Positions 46,866 through 59,574 of a stretch of DNA of 64,000 bases are shown here, in pieces (the stretch's first letter is position 1; each line of letters starts with the position of its first letter). The DNA comes from Sarcomyxa edulis (taxonomy: Eukaryota; Basidiomycota; Agaricomycetes; Agaricales; Mycenaceae), in contig QUOL01000004.1 of the NCBI GenBank assembly GCA_009761415.1, forward strand, positions 930,001 to 994,000, read 5' to 3'. The translations under genes and the position numbers were made by a program. Below the pieces are notes generated by a model, which was not told the DNA's origin, searched no databases, and saw only the letters and a program-made list of their open reading frames with translations.

Positions 46866-49800
46866 ATGCCTACTGCCTTTACATTTTTGCCCCGGTCTCT
46901 CTCTAGCGTGCGCGCCGTTGATGATATTCAGCTCGCCGCTTGGATCAAGTTCGTCGGTATCAAGATTAGCGAAGCGTTGTACTTATACAACAAGCCTCCT
47001 GATATCCCGCCACTCATAGTCCCGCCAATCGAAATCGCGCCACCCATAATCGCGCCACCTGTAGTCCCGCCACCCACGCTCACCACCTTCGTCCCAGAAC
47101 TATGTTCTTGCGCGTATGCATTGACTGGCAAAACCTCCATCCTCGATGGATTGAACTCTACTGTATCACTCCCTAATCCCGGCGCCCGCTTACGGGCTGA
47201 CGCGACCCTTCCTTCCATCAGCTGGTTCTTCCTAATGATGTTACTGGTCCCGGTCATCATCGTGTATGCTGCTTCTATCATCCCTTCCGTGCCCGGCCCC
47301 TCGCTCCCGATACTGTCCCGACCTTATATCTCCAGCAAGGCGTCGTACCATGACAAGTTTCGCCGCTTCTGGATGTTTGTCCTGTCTGCGATATGCATAT
47401 ATGGTTGTTATGAAGCTTGGCAGTTGAACGAGACACTCCACTGGTACAATTGGTTACATGAGAGCATTCGGTACGGGGACGCCCGTCAACGAATTGTTGC
47501 ATCGTTGGACCCAATTGTTTCCTCTAGTTTGTCACACTGCGCTGCCTACACTTCTACGGGATTATACAGGATGTCTCTGTTCTTCGAGTCATTGACTGGC
47601 CGTATCAACGCTGTTGCTCTCCAGGCATCCACGCCATCGAACTGGACCGGGACCTTGGATTTCGCAACCTATCGAAGTGGACTTGGAATTCAGCGGTCTG
47701 TCGCTGGATTTTCCGGTACATATGTCATCAGTAATGTTGCGTGTATGAGGCTTGTCGTCTTTGTTTTGTCAGTCATCGGGCTCTATGCAGTGATTTCCAA
47801 GGCCTTAGGGCGTATCTTTGGATCTAGCAAGCCTGAAGAGTATTCTTTGTCGTCATGGGTAAGCATGAATATGGCATCTTCAAATCTATCTCACAAACTG
47901 ATTTCCACTCTTTTACTGCAGAAGGAATCTGCCACACCTGCGTCTTCGCCTACAAACTTGTATCGTGCCTGGCCATCGCTTTCTTGGCCCTTCTCCGCAG
48001 ATGCGTCTCGTTCAAAGGATCATCCAGAGCCTGCGTCTGATTGTAGTGCCGAAGCTCCTCCTCTTGCCTTGGTCCCAAATCTCCGTGTTGCTGGTCTTAC
48101 CGCTCCTGGTCCTCCCTCCGTGTCAGTTGCTCCCGCTGCAGATGTTTCTGCTCCTCCTGTTCCTAGCACTCCCGCTCCACATGTCACGCCCGAAATTCTT
48201 ACCCCAGAGGCTCCTGAAGATGTCAGACACATAGTCTCGAAGTCTTCCCCCTCTTCCCCCTCCCCCTCCCCCTCCCCCTCCACCTCTTCCACCCCTACAC
48301 CCTCCTCATCTGCCACCGAATCTACGAAGATCTTAACACCTATTCAGAAACCTACCTGTGTTGCTCTCATCGTAGTACGTTCATCGGTCTCCTCTTGCAT
48401 TCATATGTATACTTATCCCGTATGGTTTTGTAGGATGTCAGTGTTGAACGTCCGGCGTCTCTCGAAAAGGAGGCTCCGGCAGTTCCCTCCCTCCAAATTA
48501 CTGCCGCACAGAGTTCTGAAGCTCCTGAAGCTCGACTTATTGTCTTGGAGCCTTCTCTCTCTTCCTCTCTCTCTTCCTCTCTCTCTTCCTCTCCCTCTCC
48601 CTCTCTCTCCCCCTCCTTACCCTCCCCTGTTCTCAAAGACACTGTAGAGCTCGTTGTTCCGGCTCGTACTCCTTCAGTCGTCGTATGTCCAATCTCTACT
48701 TGATCATTTTTCGGTACTCATCAGTGTATCTTTTCTTTTTCAAGAATGCCGCTACTCGTGTGGAACATCTGGTTTCTCCTTCGAGCGAGATCTTTCCCAC
48801 TCCCTCTCCTCAGGCTACCATCTTGGAGCCTTTACCGTCACCCTCATCCTTTTTGACCTCACCTCGTCCCTTTCTCATAGAGACTTCAGTGTCCGTTGTC
48901 GCAGTACGTTCAGATTCTTTCTCGTTTGTAATCTGTCTGTACTTATCATACTCTTTCTAAGGATGCCACTGTCGGTATTGAAAATCCGGCCGCTCTGTTG
49001 ATCAATCTACCCTCTCCCTCCGCTGAAGACACCCTCCCTAAGTCCTCTAGAGCCCTTGAAGATCTCCAACCTGTCGTCTCGGAGCCTTCCTTATCCTCCT
49101 CTTCAGACACTCTTTTGCCCAAACTTGTTCCCACTTCGGACTCCGTTGTCGAGTCCGGTGTTATGGAATATACTAGCGTTCCTTCTGTCACAGTACGTCG
49201 TTTCGTATGTCACGCTCCACTTTTCTGTACTAATCATACCTATATCAAGGATGCTAGTGTCGTCGAGGATCAGATGTCACTGTCGAAAGAATCCGTGCCA
49301 TGTTCTCCCTCTCATCAAGATACCACCTCCCAGACAACTGAGGCCACCAAAGCTCTTCAGCCTATTGTTTCTGAGCTGTTGTCCTTGCCTGCTCTCGAAC
49401 TCGTGGAGACTCCAGTTTTGGGACCTCTTTGTGTTTCTTCTATGACAGTACGTCAATCTTCCACCTCCTTTCCCGTGTGTCTGTGCTTATCATACCTTTT
49501 CCAAGCATGCTACTGTTCATGACGAAGGCCGTGCCTCTCTGTCGACGGATACCCTTCAGAGCAAACTCAGCACATCCCAGCGATTTGAAGCCACCGAAAC
49601 GCTCATTTCAGAGCCTCCGTCCTCGCCTGCTCTTGAAATCAAGGAGACTGTTGTTCTGGAACTTGCTTCTATCTCTCCTCTTGCAGTACGTCCCATCCGT
49701 TTGATACCATTTTTTGGCCTTTCTCTCATCTGACCTTTTTCAAGGATGCCATTGCCCGTGTTGAAAACTCGGTGTCTATGTCAAAAGAGACCTTGGCCTC

Positions 49801-50863
49801 TCAAACGAGCACCTCGCAGCCCATTACAGCCCCAGAATCTGAATGTCCCGAAATCATTGTCTCGCTTTCTTCCTCGTCTTTGTGTGCTCCTGAGCCTTCG
49901 AAGACTCTGGAGACAGTCACAGAACCTGTTTGTGTCTCGCCTATGGCAGTATGTCCTTTTATTTCCTTTTCGTTTGCCTGTACTTATACTGTGCATATTC
50001 TCAGAAGGTTCAGAGCATTTGCACTGAAATCTCGGAGTCTTCATCAAAGGAAACTCGATCTTCTTCCACGCTCGAACTTACGGTTCAGCACTCCAAGCCC
50101 GAGCTTGCTACCATGCAAGCTTCTAGACGTATTGGGCCGTCGTGGACTACGAAGGCCGTCGCAGATATTATCCGTGGAGTGCGTCAAATCATTCCCCTTG
50201 GAATTGATCTGTACTTACAATGTACGTGTTTTAGGATAAGAAACCTCGTGTCCGCGTCAAAGACTCGGATTCCAGTCCAGCTGATGTTCGACCATGTCTG
50301 CTCAACACGAAGAATCCCGGCTCTACAGCAGATGTGTCACCCCTTCCTGCTGGCCGTCGTTCCACCCTCGATTCGTCCTTCAGTGGGTCTCTGTCAAAAG
50401 CTCCGAGTATTGGTTCAGCACGCCGTCAAGCTCCGATTGCAGTGCGTTGATATATATTCTCACCTATATGATCCGATATTCATCCATTCTCATTTATTCT
50501 ATGTCTTCTTCAGACTGGACTTATTCGATACGACACTCTGATCTCGGATCCGAAATTCCGCGCAAAGCGTGCCTCGCTCATCAATTCTTCGTCTACTGCG
50601 AGCGAAGCTTCTCGTGCACCTAGTCTTGATGTACGTTCCTTTTGCTTCCTGTATGGTTTTCGTTCTAATTCTTGTCTGTTTCCCCTCAGGATCCAAAACT
50701 CAGTTTCAAGGATCTATTGACACTCGGTCGTTCTATAAAGCAAGTCGATAATGGACACTCCTCGGAATTCAGTAGCCGCCAATCTAGCAAAGTCAATCCA
50801 ATTGTATCGCCCCCTTCCGGAGAGAACCACTCCCGTCAGATAGTCCCAAGACGCCGCACCTAA
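46866..50863 (+). CDS. Membrane protein with an array of duplicated phase-0 exons
   Basis: Twelve exons: 46866-47858, 47922-48374, 48434-48682, 48745-48903, 48962-49192, 49250-49447, 49506-49685, 49745-49948, 50005-50178, 50235-50441, 50514-50630 and 50690-50863 (1112 aa). Every exon is a multiple of three and every intron phase 0. The first exon encodes a Pro-rich PPI repeat (PPLIVPPIEIAPPIIAPP) and three hydrophobic helices (about 118-137, 168-185 and 295-312). Later exons are Ser/Pro/Glu-rich, and several open with D-A or a close variant (DVSVE, NAATRVE, DATVGIE, DASVVE, HATVHDE, DAIARVE) and end just before a gtacgt/gtatgt donor. Exon 10 onward is basic (KKPRVRVKDS). I do not recognise a family; it looks lineage-specific. 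A long Ser/Pro cytosolic or extracellular tail on a membrane anchor is the visible design. Confidence 0.72.
47859..47921 (+). other. Frame-preserving intron of the exon-array gene
   Basis: 63 nt with good donor (gtaagc) and acceptor (ctgcag), divisible by three and without a stop. Retention would insert 21 residues, so both isoforms are possible. Confidence 0.55.
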
Positions 50864-52399
50864 TAGCGACACACTTCTATCCCGCTCCCCACTCCTCTTG
50901 ATTCATTAGCGGCGCCTCTGTCTTAACCGACGACTGGGAATCGGCCACTGAAGTACTTCGAATGTAGATGAGCATTCTTATGTTTTTATACCGAGACCTC
51001 TTTTTCTTTTTCTTTTCCTTTTCCTTTTTCGTATTCTCATATTTCTTTCTATCTCCTCGTGTTTCTTTCCGTCTCCTCGTGTTTCTTTCTGTCTCCTCAT
51101 GTTTCTTTCCATTTTCTTCTGTGTACCCGGCTTCGTGACCATCCTCATGTCTCCTTATATACCCGTGCTTCCATTTTTTGTCTAGTATCTCGTAGTAGTG
51201 ATTGTGATTGTACCTGATTCATTGATTCATGACTCACTGCGGTGTAAAATAAGTCGTACCTGTTCGTAGTACCAAAAGCTCGAGGACACTGCCGGGCAGC
51301 TCGGGTTCATACCTATCACCGACAAGCATCAAGGCCGGCGGCCACAAAGCCTGACATCTTCCAATCTTACTAGCTAGCATTACCTGCATGATCTCTCATG
51401 ATTGATGTATGGTCTCCTTCAATATTCTGGCGACGATGATCATTCCACCTTCAACTAAGCACTTGGTGGAACCTTCTCTGATCAGGCCGATTGCAGCTCA
51501 GTAAGTGTGTCGGACGTCGACTGCCAGCAGACTCTTGCTTCTGTTGCTATCTCAGCTATTTAAATCGCCCCGGGCCCGGAGAAGAGTGTCTGCTTGTCTG
51601 GTCTTGATGAGCATATGTAGCTCATTAGCTGCACACTGGTCTGACGGTTGCGGCATGTGGAACATACTCGGGTCAACCGTATCTCTGCGATTGCATTGAT
51701 ATCTCAATCTTTGCAATGGACGACTTTGAACTTCTTTGTCCTTTCCACGCTCGTATGCATATGGCTAAACAATTTTTCTTGAGGCCAACAAACCTTGCCG
51801 ATGATTCATCAACGACTCGGGTCCTGTCATGATAATGCACTGACTTCTCGTTATTCGATAAAATTCCAATATCCAAGTTGGTGGAACATTCAGCCGCCTC
51901 CTGATTACCACGCCGCAGGTGGACTACTGGAGAGAGAGACTTTCCGCCCGCGTCCCATGCTACGATCCTTATCTTTGAACCCTTGAAAGACATCATTAAG
52001 AGAAGTTTCTTGTTTTGCGGTGCTTTCATATTCTTCTCCGTCTGCTCACATGGTATTGATACTTCCTATCACCTAACATGCACTTTTGTGTGCCATTTGG
52101 ACTGTACTACATCAAATGAAGCCTTGTTCTGGGAAAAACTCGAGGTGCAACATTTGCAGCGAGAAATCTTGGTGCGTCATTTGATGACTTGGCCGTAGTA
52201 ATGTGAATCTGACTGCATGCTTCATGGTGTGGCCTCTAAATTAGGTAGTCTCGTGGTCGGAAATACACCGCAGTATCCCTCGAGCAGCCCAATTTGAATA
52301 CTCACCCCGAAAGCGATAAAAGGTTGGTGGGACTCGAGGAATGTCCTTACGAACACGGCTTGAAATCTCCCCCTTGATCTCGCTCGCGCTCGCATAATC
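50864..52399. other. Intergenic region before the chitinase gene
   Basis: About 1.5 kb. A C/T-rich tract with 20-nt repeats lies at 51042-51111. The remainder has only short open frames without family resemblance. The last few hundred bases should hold the chitinase promoter; no clear TATA box was found. Confidence 0.5.
51042..51111. repeat. 20-nt pyrimidine-rich tandem repeat, about 3.5 copies
   Basis: The unit TTTCTTTCYGTCTCCTCRTG repeats with one or two changes per copy, immediately after a TTTTCC microsatellite (50998-51030). Confidence 0.85.
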
Positions 52400-54779
52400 A
52401 TGTCTTTCAGCCTCCAGTCGGTCGTCCTCATTGCTTGCGTTCTATTTGGGAATGGAGCTACGTCTTCCTGGGGGTTCGACATGACAAGACAAGACAATGT
52501 ATGTATATTTTGATATATCCGTCTTTATGTGCGTGTCCTCACTTATCTCTATGAAATTGTTTAGTTGGCCGTGTAAGAATTATTCGATCTGTTTGGTAAA
52601 CTCCTTTGACACTGGATCTCGCAGCTATTATGGACAAAACTCCTACGGTGCCACTCATCCTGATGACACTGCCAATTGGCAAAAGACGCTGTCTTTCTAT
52701 TGCCAAGTGCGTTGGCTTCTGTTATTCCGACCGACTGAACTAACCGGTACGCCTTAGGACGACAGTATCGACACGTTCCCGATCGCATTTGTGGATATCT
52801 TTTTCGGCGAAGGAGGTTTGCCATCCTTGAACATGGCTAATGTACATCTTACTTGCACTCTGATTGATTGAATCTGACCAAAAATTACATTTCTATAGAT
52901 ATGTAACGACGTTGATGACCCTGTGTTTTCCGGAAGCGACCTCCCAAATTGTCAATTCCTAGCTGCGGATATCGAGACGTGCCAGGCGAAAGGAAAAATT
53001 GTTACTCTTAGTCTTGGAGGAGCCACTGGAGCGGCGTCATTTAGTTCAGATACGCAGGCTCAACAGTTTGCAGACACGATCTGGAATACCTTCCTTGGAG
53101 GGTAAGCATCGTTCATGAAATGAGGATCAGAATACTCAATGTCTAACCCATACATAGATCGAGCTCTACGAGACCTTTTGGAACAGCTGTTTTGGACGGG
53201 TAAGTCGACCGCCCACAGAATTCATTATTACTACTAACTGTTTTTTAGTGTTGACTTAGACATCGAAGGTGGAGGAAGCTCCGGCTACGCCGCCTTCGTG
53301 ACTCAAATCCGCTCCCATGCTAGCGGTGCAAGCAAGCCGTGAGTTTCGATCGGGCAATCGTAGTGACTGTCATCCAGTAACATCGTTGTCTTCAGGTACT
53401 ATATCACAGCTGCACCTCAATGCCCATTCCCAGATGCAAACCTTGGATCTGTTATCAATGCTGTAGGCTTTGATGCTATCTATGTCCAATTTTGTATGCG
53501 TAATGCTCGATAACTGACAAGACACTCGCTGACCTTTCTCGAATGACAGATAACAACTTCTGTAGCGTTGCTGAATTCAGTAACCCCAATGTGAGTGGCC
53601 ATATATATATCTTCCCGCTGCAGATCCTATATTGTGATTTCTGTAGGACTGGAACTTCGCTACATGGTGAATATCGTCTCCCGAAAAAAATGTGGTCCGT
53701 CGCACTTATGTTCCATCAAATAGGGATAATTGGGCCAAGACGACGTCACCGAACAAGAACGTCAAGGTGTATATCGGTGCTCCTGCATCACCTACTGCAG
53801 CTGGTTCAGGATTTGTCGACGTTGCGACCCTTGGTAACATTGCCGTCCAAACAAGAGCTCAATTCTCTTCGTTTGGTGGAATCATGCTCTGGGATGCTTC
53901 TCAGGCATTTGGTGGGTATTATTTTCCATCATAATGTCAGAACACTCATGTTTTAATCGGAACTTGCCTATACTCATAGCTAATGACCGCTTCGATGCTG
54001 CCATCAAAGCATTGATTGCGGACGGCACAACCCCTCCTACATCAACCACGACCTCACACACGACAATTACGACTACAACCACGACAAAGCCACCTACCAC
54101 GACGACCACGACGACCACGACGAAGCCACCCACCACGACTTCTACCCCTATCACGACTACATCAAATCCTACAACGACATTTGGGACTGGCTCATGCGCA
54201 GGAGTTGCAGCGTGGAACTCTGCCGTTGCGGTACGATTGAACTACTCTCATGCTTTAGCCAGTGTAACTCACTCAATCTACCTATAGTATGTTGGCGGTT
54301 CGCAAGTGACATCCGGGTAAGTCTTGCGTTATACCTTCCGGAATCAATTTCTGAAAGTTCTCTCAGCGGCCATCTTTGGACAGCAAAGTGGTGGTCAGAA
54401 GCGGACGTACCAGGTCTTTGCTCTTCATCAGGATTTCGCTGCCTTATGTATAACTCACTCTTCGGGTATAGGTGGTGCCGCTGGAGATTGGACAGATGAT
54501 GGTCCTTGTACAACTGCCCAAGTCGCCACTGCTAAAGTCGACGCGACCTCCGTACATCTCTCTGCCGCGGCAACTACACTTGCTTCAACAACCAAATCTT
54601 CTGTCGCTATCTCCGCCAAGGCCAATGAAGTACCCAAGGCTTCCGTGGCTATCTCTACGGCAAGTGCCATGCCCAAAGCTTCTATTGCTTCAAGCAGCGT
54701 CCAGCCGGATGCTTCGAGTTCGGTGGGATCTGCAGAGGGCAAATCGAGAAGGCAGAATTCTAGATTTTTCAGATCGTAG
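52400..54779 (+). CDS. Class III chitinase (GH18) with CBM5/12-like module
   Basis: Fifteen exons: 52400-52498, 52565-52572, 52625-52706, 52758-52841, 52899-53101, 53158-53199, 53249-53338, 53396-53493, 53550-53590, 53647-53666, 53724-53911, 53980-54230, 54288-54316, 54367-54413 and 54472-54779 (529 aa). Signal peptide 1-21. The GH18 barrel (about 33-320) has [17 protein letters not shown] and the catalytic DGVDLDIE with proton donor E179. A Thr-rich linker ([11 protein letters not shown], about 335-385) leads to a chitin-binding module (about 389-445: [35 protein letters not shown]), then an Ala/Ser-rich tail. Secreted endochitinase for wall remodelling or fungal/insect chitin is the family role. 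The tiny 8-nt exon 2 is needed to make NLAVYYGQ. The last residues lack a clear GPI tail. Confidence 0.92.
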
Positions 54780-54933
54780 TAGGCCATCTTCGTCAGGGTA
54801 TTGTATTTTTATGTTCAACATGATTGGGGTCCTGATTATAAGTATAGTGGGTTATGAATATATTCATTTTATGTCCATTCCTCGAGAATCAGTCTTTTTC
54901 TGGAAGATAACGAAACAGTTTATGGATGTGAGC

Positions 54934-57900
54934 TCAGCTCGGTCGAACACCAAACATGCGCTCGATCCGCTTCGCGATTCTATCAACTCCCACTCCTACA
55001 CCGATGAGTACTGCAATATCCACGGCAAGTACTCCCGCAACAGCAGCCATGAACCTCGGCGCAAAGACTTTCCAGACCATCAAATGTCTCCGCAGCAAAG
55101 CAGCACTGACGGCAGTGCCGAGCAAGAGAGTTGCATAATACATCATAATACCCAGTGCTGCAAACGTGCTCTCTCGTCTTATCTGATCTGCAGGACCTGT
55201 ACTCTTCCCCTCGGGTTCCGCGCTAACCTTTGATTGAAGAGGCGTACGATTCCATAATGCTAGCAATGGCGCTGCGAGACCTGCGAGGAACCATAGACCC
55301 AATGTGTTCAAGGCGACTGTGATGGGCGAGAACGGATACGTGACTGTTGGTGTGAGTAAGAAAGCGGACTTCCACTGCAGAGATGATATCGTGGATTGAT
55401 GTCCCGTTCCGTAGAATGCGTGCATTCCCAGGAGAGCCAGGGGGACAATATCTGCGAACTTGATAGCAGGGGAAACAAGTCCGTTTGACTCAAGATCGAG
55501 CGCGGCGGAAGGGGTAGAAGAAGCAAAAGCTCTCTCTAAGCTTTTCACGTCGCGTACACTATCGACAATTTCCAGATGAGCCACCAAAGCTATCGCGGAG
55601 AGCGCGAGCACGATCTGGCCAGTCAACTGTGTCGTGGTGTATACAAGACTGAAGAAGATAGTCCAAAGGATAAGGTATGGCGAACCGAATGCGTTGGCAT
55701 ATCCAATGACTGTGATTTGCTTTTTCTTGCCTGCTGAACTGTCCTCGACTTTGATATCTAGGCATATCGGGATGATCCACCACAAGGTAACACCTCCGAT
55801 GAGGATAATTCCGAAACCTAACCTAGCAATCGCGGTTCTGCCAATGCGGAGCAAGCTAGTTTGTCCTTCTCCAAGCGCTCCTGCCGAATCTGCCCACTCC
55901 ATAATCCAAAATACTGTTCCAGCCAAAAGAGCTGGTTGTAAGATCATCGGATAGAATGATTTTGCAGATCCCATATCCGATTTCGTCGTTTTCAAGAACT
56001 TTCTCATGACCCAAGGTAAGCACAATGCTGTAGGGCCTGCGAAGAGTAATATCGGGAGAGGTGGAGAGGGTAGGGAGGAAGAAGCGAAGAAGGTGACATG
56101 GCAATATGGTTGTTGTTCTTCTCGGCATATCGTGCTCATGGATATCAATCGTACGCAGACGGCAAAAAGGAGGGAAAAGCCGAGAATACGGAGGCGAAGT
56201 CGACGGGTGGGGGCACTGATACCGGTGAGAACAGATGGGATCATGGAGGTTAGAATGAGGAAGGGAACGATGCGATCTTCCCAAAACGTGAATGAGTTGG
56301 AAAAGAAGGCGAGTGCATGAAGTACAAGAGGAATTGGGATGGTCTTTAGTGTCTGTAGAGACAATTTTGGACGGGAAGATACGAGGATTTGGAAGGAGGA
56401 GAGGAATGGTGCAGTAAATAGTATGAAGTCCAGTGCATCCACGCCTTCGACGTACGTCTGTAACGGAACGTACGCCAAAATACCGACAACTGAACCGCCC
56501 GCTATTCCACGCAAACATCTTTGTAGATGAGTGCCGAGACGACTGTCCCACTCGTCCTGGGCAGTCTGCAAATCGGAATACACAGCCCATGTGGCCAATA
56601 TACTCATACCGAACAGTCCCAGCCCAAGGGCCATAAGTAAGGGATTGAACTGTGCCCACATCGAACGACAACTCGCAAGCGCAAGACGGTTATAGTTGTA
56701 TAACGAGATCAGGTAGTCTGTTGGCGAGGAACTTGCTGTTTTTGTGGTCATCCATGCAGACTGTAAAGATGGCCATGCATCGTCTAGCTCGCTACCAGAC
56801 GCGCTCGAGCGATAGGTTTGTAGGTATGTTCTAATCTGCAACGCGTTGATCTCTAGTGCGGGTCCGAGGTCTTTACCAGTTTGGTCTCTCCAGAAAAGTT
56901 CGGGTATGATGGTCCCTAGATTATTGAAAGGAATCGGAAGACCGAGGAGAAGGGAGAGAGAAGGCAAAATATCGATTTGTTGGATTGAACGCCAAGGTGC
57001 AATGGTTCCAGGGAACACGGTCGAAGGAAGAATTTCAGACGGTATGGAGGACGATACATAGGACAATGCCGGTCCTTTGCTGTATATCCACAATCCGGAG
57101 GATGTCTCAAGTTCTCCATCGCCTCCGTGATCACCAGACTTGTCCATTCCATGGTCACCGAGTACAACGAGTAGAGTATCATCGTCTAGGGAGTCTACGA
57201 CGCGTGTGAGTACATCGTTCATCTGCGCCAACTTGGCATTCATGCTTGGGTGGTCAGGTCCGACACGGTGACCGACATGATCTACACCAAGAAAGTGGCC
57301 AATGAGGAGATCGAAAGGTTGATCCTTGTCCTCGAGAAGGGGGAAAAGATGCGCGATGACACCTTCGTCGACGGTATGGAGGTCTTCTACGTTGAATGAA
57401 TCGTATGGGAACGTCATATTCGGCTGGAATGACTGAGGAAAGACAGACATCCATGTATCGTCACCCATAAATGCAACCTTTCTTCCTCCTTTCATAAACG
57501 CGATACAAATTGGGATCTGGGTGAATTACTCACTTTTCTGCCTGCGGTCTGCAACTGCTTGATGATGGAATCTTCTGCGATAGAAGACCCTCCAAAGTTG
57601 TTCCCTATATCTACAAAAGTAGGTAACGAGCCAGTGGTGATACCCTTGATGCGCTGCAGAGTAGTTGTCGGTGGATCCGCATAGGAATTGAAGAGAAATG
57701 AGTTTTGAGGGTAGGCTGCGGTGAGCTCACGAGGCAATGTCAAGACATTATGATGGTTTGGAGATGGCTGAGTGGGAGTTTCTGGGGATATGAAATCAAA
57801 CCGCAAAGCGTCTATGATGAGGATGACTGCTCTTTTGTGAGTCGGGTTGAGAGTGCATGAACTGGTTGAACAAGTTGTGGAATCGGACAAGGAAAGTCGG

Positions 57901-58007
57901 GTGAGAAGGAAGCCACTTGTGAAGAGATAGATAGCAGCTAAATGAACAAAAAATACCCAGAGAAGGAGGGTCAGTCCGCGTGAAATCATATGTACCAGCC
58001 AATTCAA
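54934..58007 (-). CDS. GPI13: GPI ethanolamine phosphate transferase 3 (GPI13/PIG-O)
   Basis: Exons 58007-57534 and 57477-54934 (1005 aa). The ER membrane enzyme adds ethanolamine phosphate to the third mannose of GPI precursors, the link to protein. The N-terminal luminal alkaline-phosphatase-fold domain has VILIIDALRFDF, PPTTTLQRIKGITTGSLPTF with the catalytic Thr, VAFMGDDTW, GHFLGVDHVGHRVGPDHPSM and LVVLGDHGMDKSGDHGG carrying the metal-binding Asp/His set. About a dozen hydrophobic helices fill the C-terminal half. Only one intron, unusually few for this window. Start could also be the second Met at 57989. Convergent with chitinase (154 bp apart). Confidence 0.94.
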
Positions 58008-58430
58008 AGAGTGGGCGACGTGACTGAGCGTTGAGATCGTGACAGGCCGGGCGTTTGCACGTGCCTCGAAGTAAGTACCATGTTCTCACTGTCGCGTCGC
58101 CGGCCTCGTTAACGTCGAACCAAGCCTGTCACCGAGTTTTACTAGCAGTCTGCTGCCCTCAGAGCTCTTCATGGTCAGCCAAAAGCCTTCATGCATATGG
58201 CCTGAACACTCGTCTTGGATCTTTAGGAGCCAGAAACGTCGCCCGCTCTTGTCCGGGACGCGACGATCAGGACTGGACATTGCTTCTCGAGGAAGGTATT
58301 ACTTCCCCGTATGTCTCTTCCGCCGCCTTCGAAATGAGTTGCTGTGCAACATATTCTCAGGAATGACATTGGGCGCTCATATATAATACAATACAAATTC
58401 TTCTCCCACTATCAATTCCTGCTTCTTCCC
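58008..58430. other. Divergent promoter region
   Basis: About 420 bp between GPI13 and the exonuclease-like gene. TATATAATA at about 58380-58388, 42 nt before the next ATG, may be a TATA element. No other feature was seen. Confidence 0.45.
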
Positions 58431-59267
58431 ATGGCAAAACAAAGAGTGTTCATCTCTCTCGACGTTGAAACTGATAGCCCGACTCCCTCTGCTAACTCGT
58501 GCTTGATGATTGGTGTGGCTGTCATCAAAGCTGATAGCCCACCTACATCTCTTCTTCGTCGTACTGGTACATCTATGGCAAACCCTCCGTGGCTCCTTGA
58601 GAGGAAAGCTTGGTATATACAGCCACAGCCAGGAAAGAACGTCGATGCAACCACCACGGAGAACTTCTGGAATAAACACCGTGACGTCCTTTCCCACATC
58701 CAAAAACATGCGAGACCTGTCCAAGAAATCATCCCCGATTTCATAATATGGGTCAAGAACCTTCTTGAACGATACACCGTGGATCGGTGGATTTGCATGC
58801 CCACATCTTTTGATTGGCAATTTCTCCGCGCACTCGTTCATCTCTACGGCCCTCCGGACAGCTTCAAAGTGATTTCACACGACGCTCATTGCCTTTCGTC
58901 GACCATTCGCACTGCTGAGGACTTGTATAATATCACTTGGCGCCACATCGGTAGTTGTCCAGACTTTGCGTACACGCATTACGCCGATGAAGATGCTGCA
59001 AGACAAGGTTGGAAATATCTCAAGGTCATGCATTTGATGAAGCAAGAGGCGAGTCGGAGTCGTGGTGTTGGGAGTGGAGCCAATGCAGGACCGCCGCTAA
59101 AGAGGAATAGAACTTGGATAGAAGAGTCGGGAAAAAGCAGCCACTGCGGACAGCAAGTAGTTGTACTCGTGATCATCAGTAGTAAGTACAACTTAGACTC
59201 ATTTGTGTATATCTCTCCAAATCCACCTTTTATCTCACACCAAGCGACCTCGCAGCTGGGTATTTGA
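58431..59267 (+). CDS. DEDD-type 3'-5' exonuclease-like protein
   Basis: Continuous frame of 278 aa. Acidic motif 1 FISLDVETDSP with I-G-V at a set distance; motif 2 region TSFDWQFL; motif 3 YTHYADEDAARQGWKY (H and D five apart). This is the DEDDh arrangement of RNase T/Rv2179c-like folds, so a small exoribonuclease is the best guess. The substrate is unknown. The 3' end is uncertain: a donor at 59157 and acceptor at 59244 would join 58431-59156 to 59245-59460 and give a 313-aa protein ending in DIAA. The donor (gtagtt) is weak, and neither tail matches a known domain. Confidence 0.7.
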   Translation: MAKQRVFISLDVETDSPTPSANSCLMIGVAVIKADSPPTSLLRRTGTSMANPPWLLERKAWYIQPQPGKNVDATTTENFWNKHRDVLSHIQKHARPVQEIIPDFIIWVKNLLERYTVDRWICMPTSFDWQFLRALVHLYGPPDSFKVISHDAHCLSSTIRTAEDLYNITWRHIGSCPDFAYTHYADEDAARQGWKYLKVMHLMKQEASRSRGVGSGANAGPPLKRNRTWIEESGKSSHCGQQVVVLVIISSKYNLDSFVYISPNPPFISHQATSQLGI

Positions 59268-59574
59268 GTTATGGCAAACTGTCTTATGCACTGAAGCAAC
59301 GATTGTCAGGCATACGTGCTCGTCTCAACAACTTGCAAAGTCGAGTTTGCACTCAGCTCCAACTCAACTCAACAAGAGATGTGAGAAGCGCAGATCATAT
59401 GAGCAAGTCCAGAAGAGTGCTGCCGTAGAGTACGGTATTTCAATAGATATAGCGGCGTAGTAGTCTCTTTGAACAACCATTTTTTGGACAGCGTTCGATG
59501 CAAACATACGTGACCGTGACTTGATCCTTCTGAGACGCGACTTGAGTCACGCGACCCTCTTGCTCCCAACCATC
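59268..59574. other. Short intergenic or alternative terminal exon region
   Basis: An open frame to 59460 could be the last exon of the preceding gene (see there). The rest is the promoter of the splicing-factor gene. Confidence 0.4.

Noticed and set aside
48020..48642. Glu-rich minus-strand frames opposite the exon-array gene
   Set aside because: Antisense of CCCTCC/TCTTCC repeats; composition artefact.
54455..54787. 110-codon minus-strand frame over the chitinase 3' end
   Set aside because: Antisense shadow of the Ala/Ser-rich chitinase tail.
39506..58007. A GPI-anchor gene cluster (CWH43, GPI13, GPI-type proteins)
   Set aside because: The genes are tens of kilobases apart with unrelated genes between and no shared promoter; proximity is probably coincidence.
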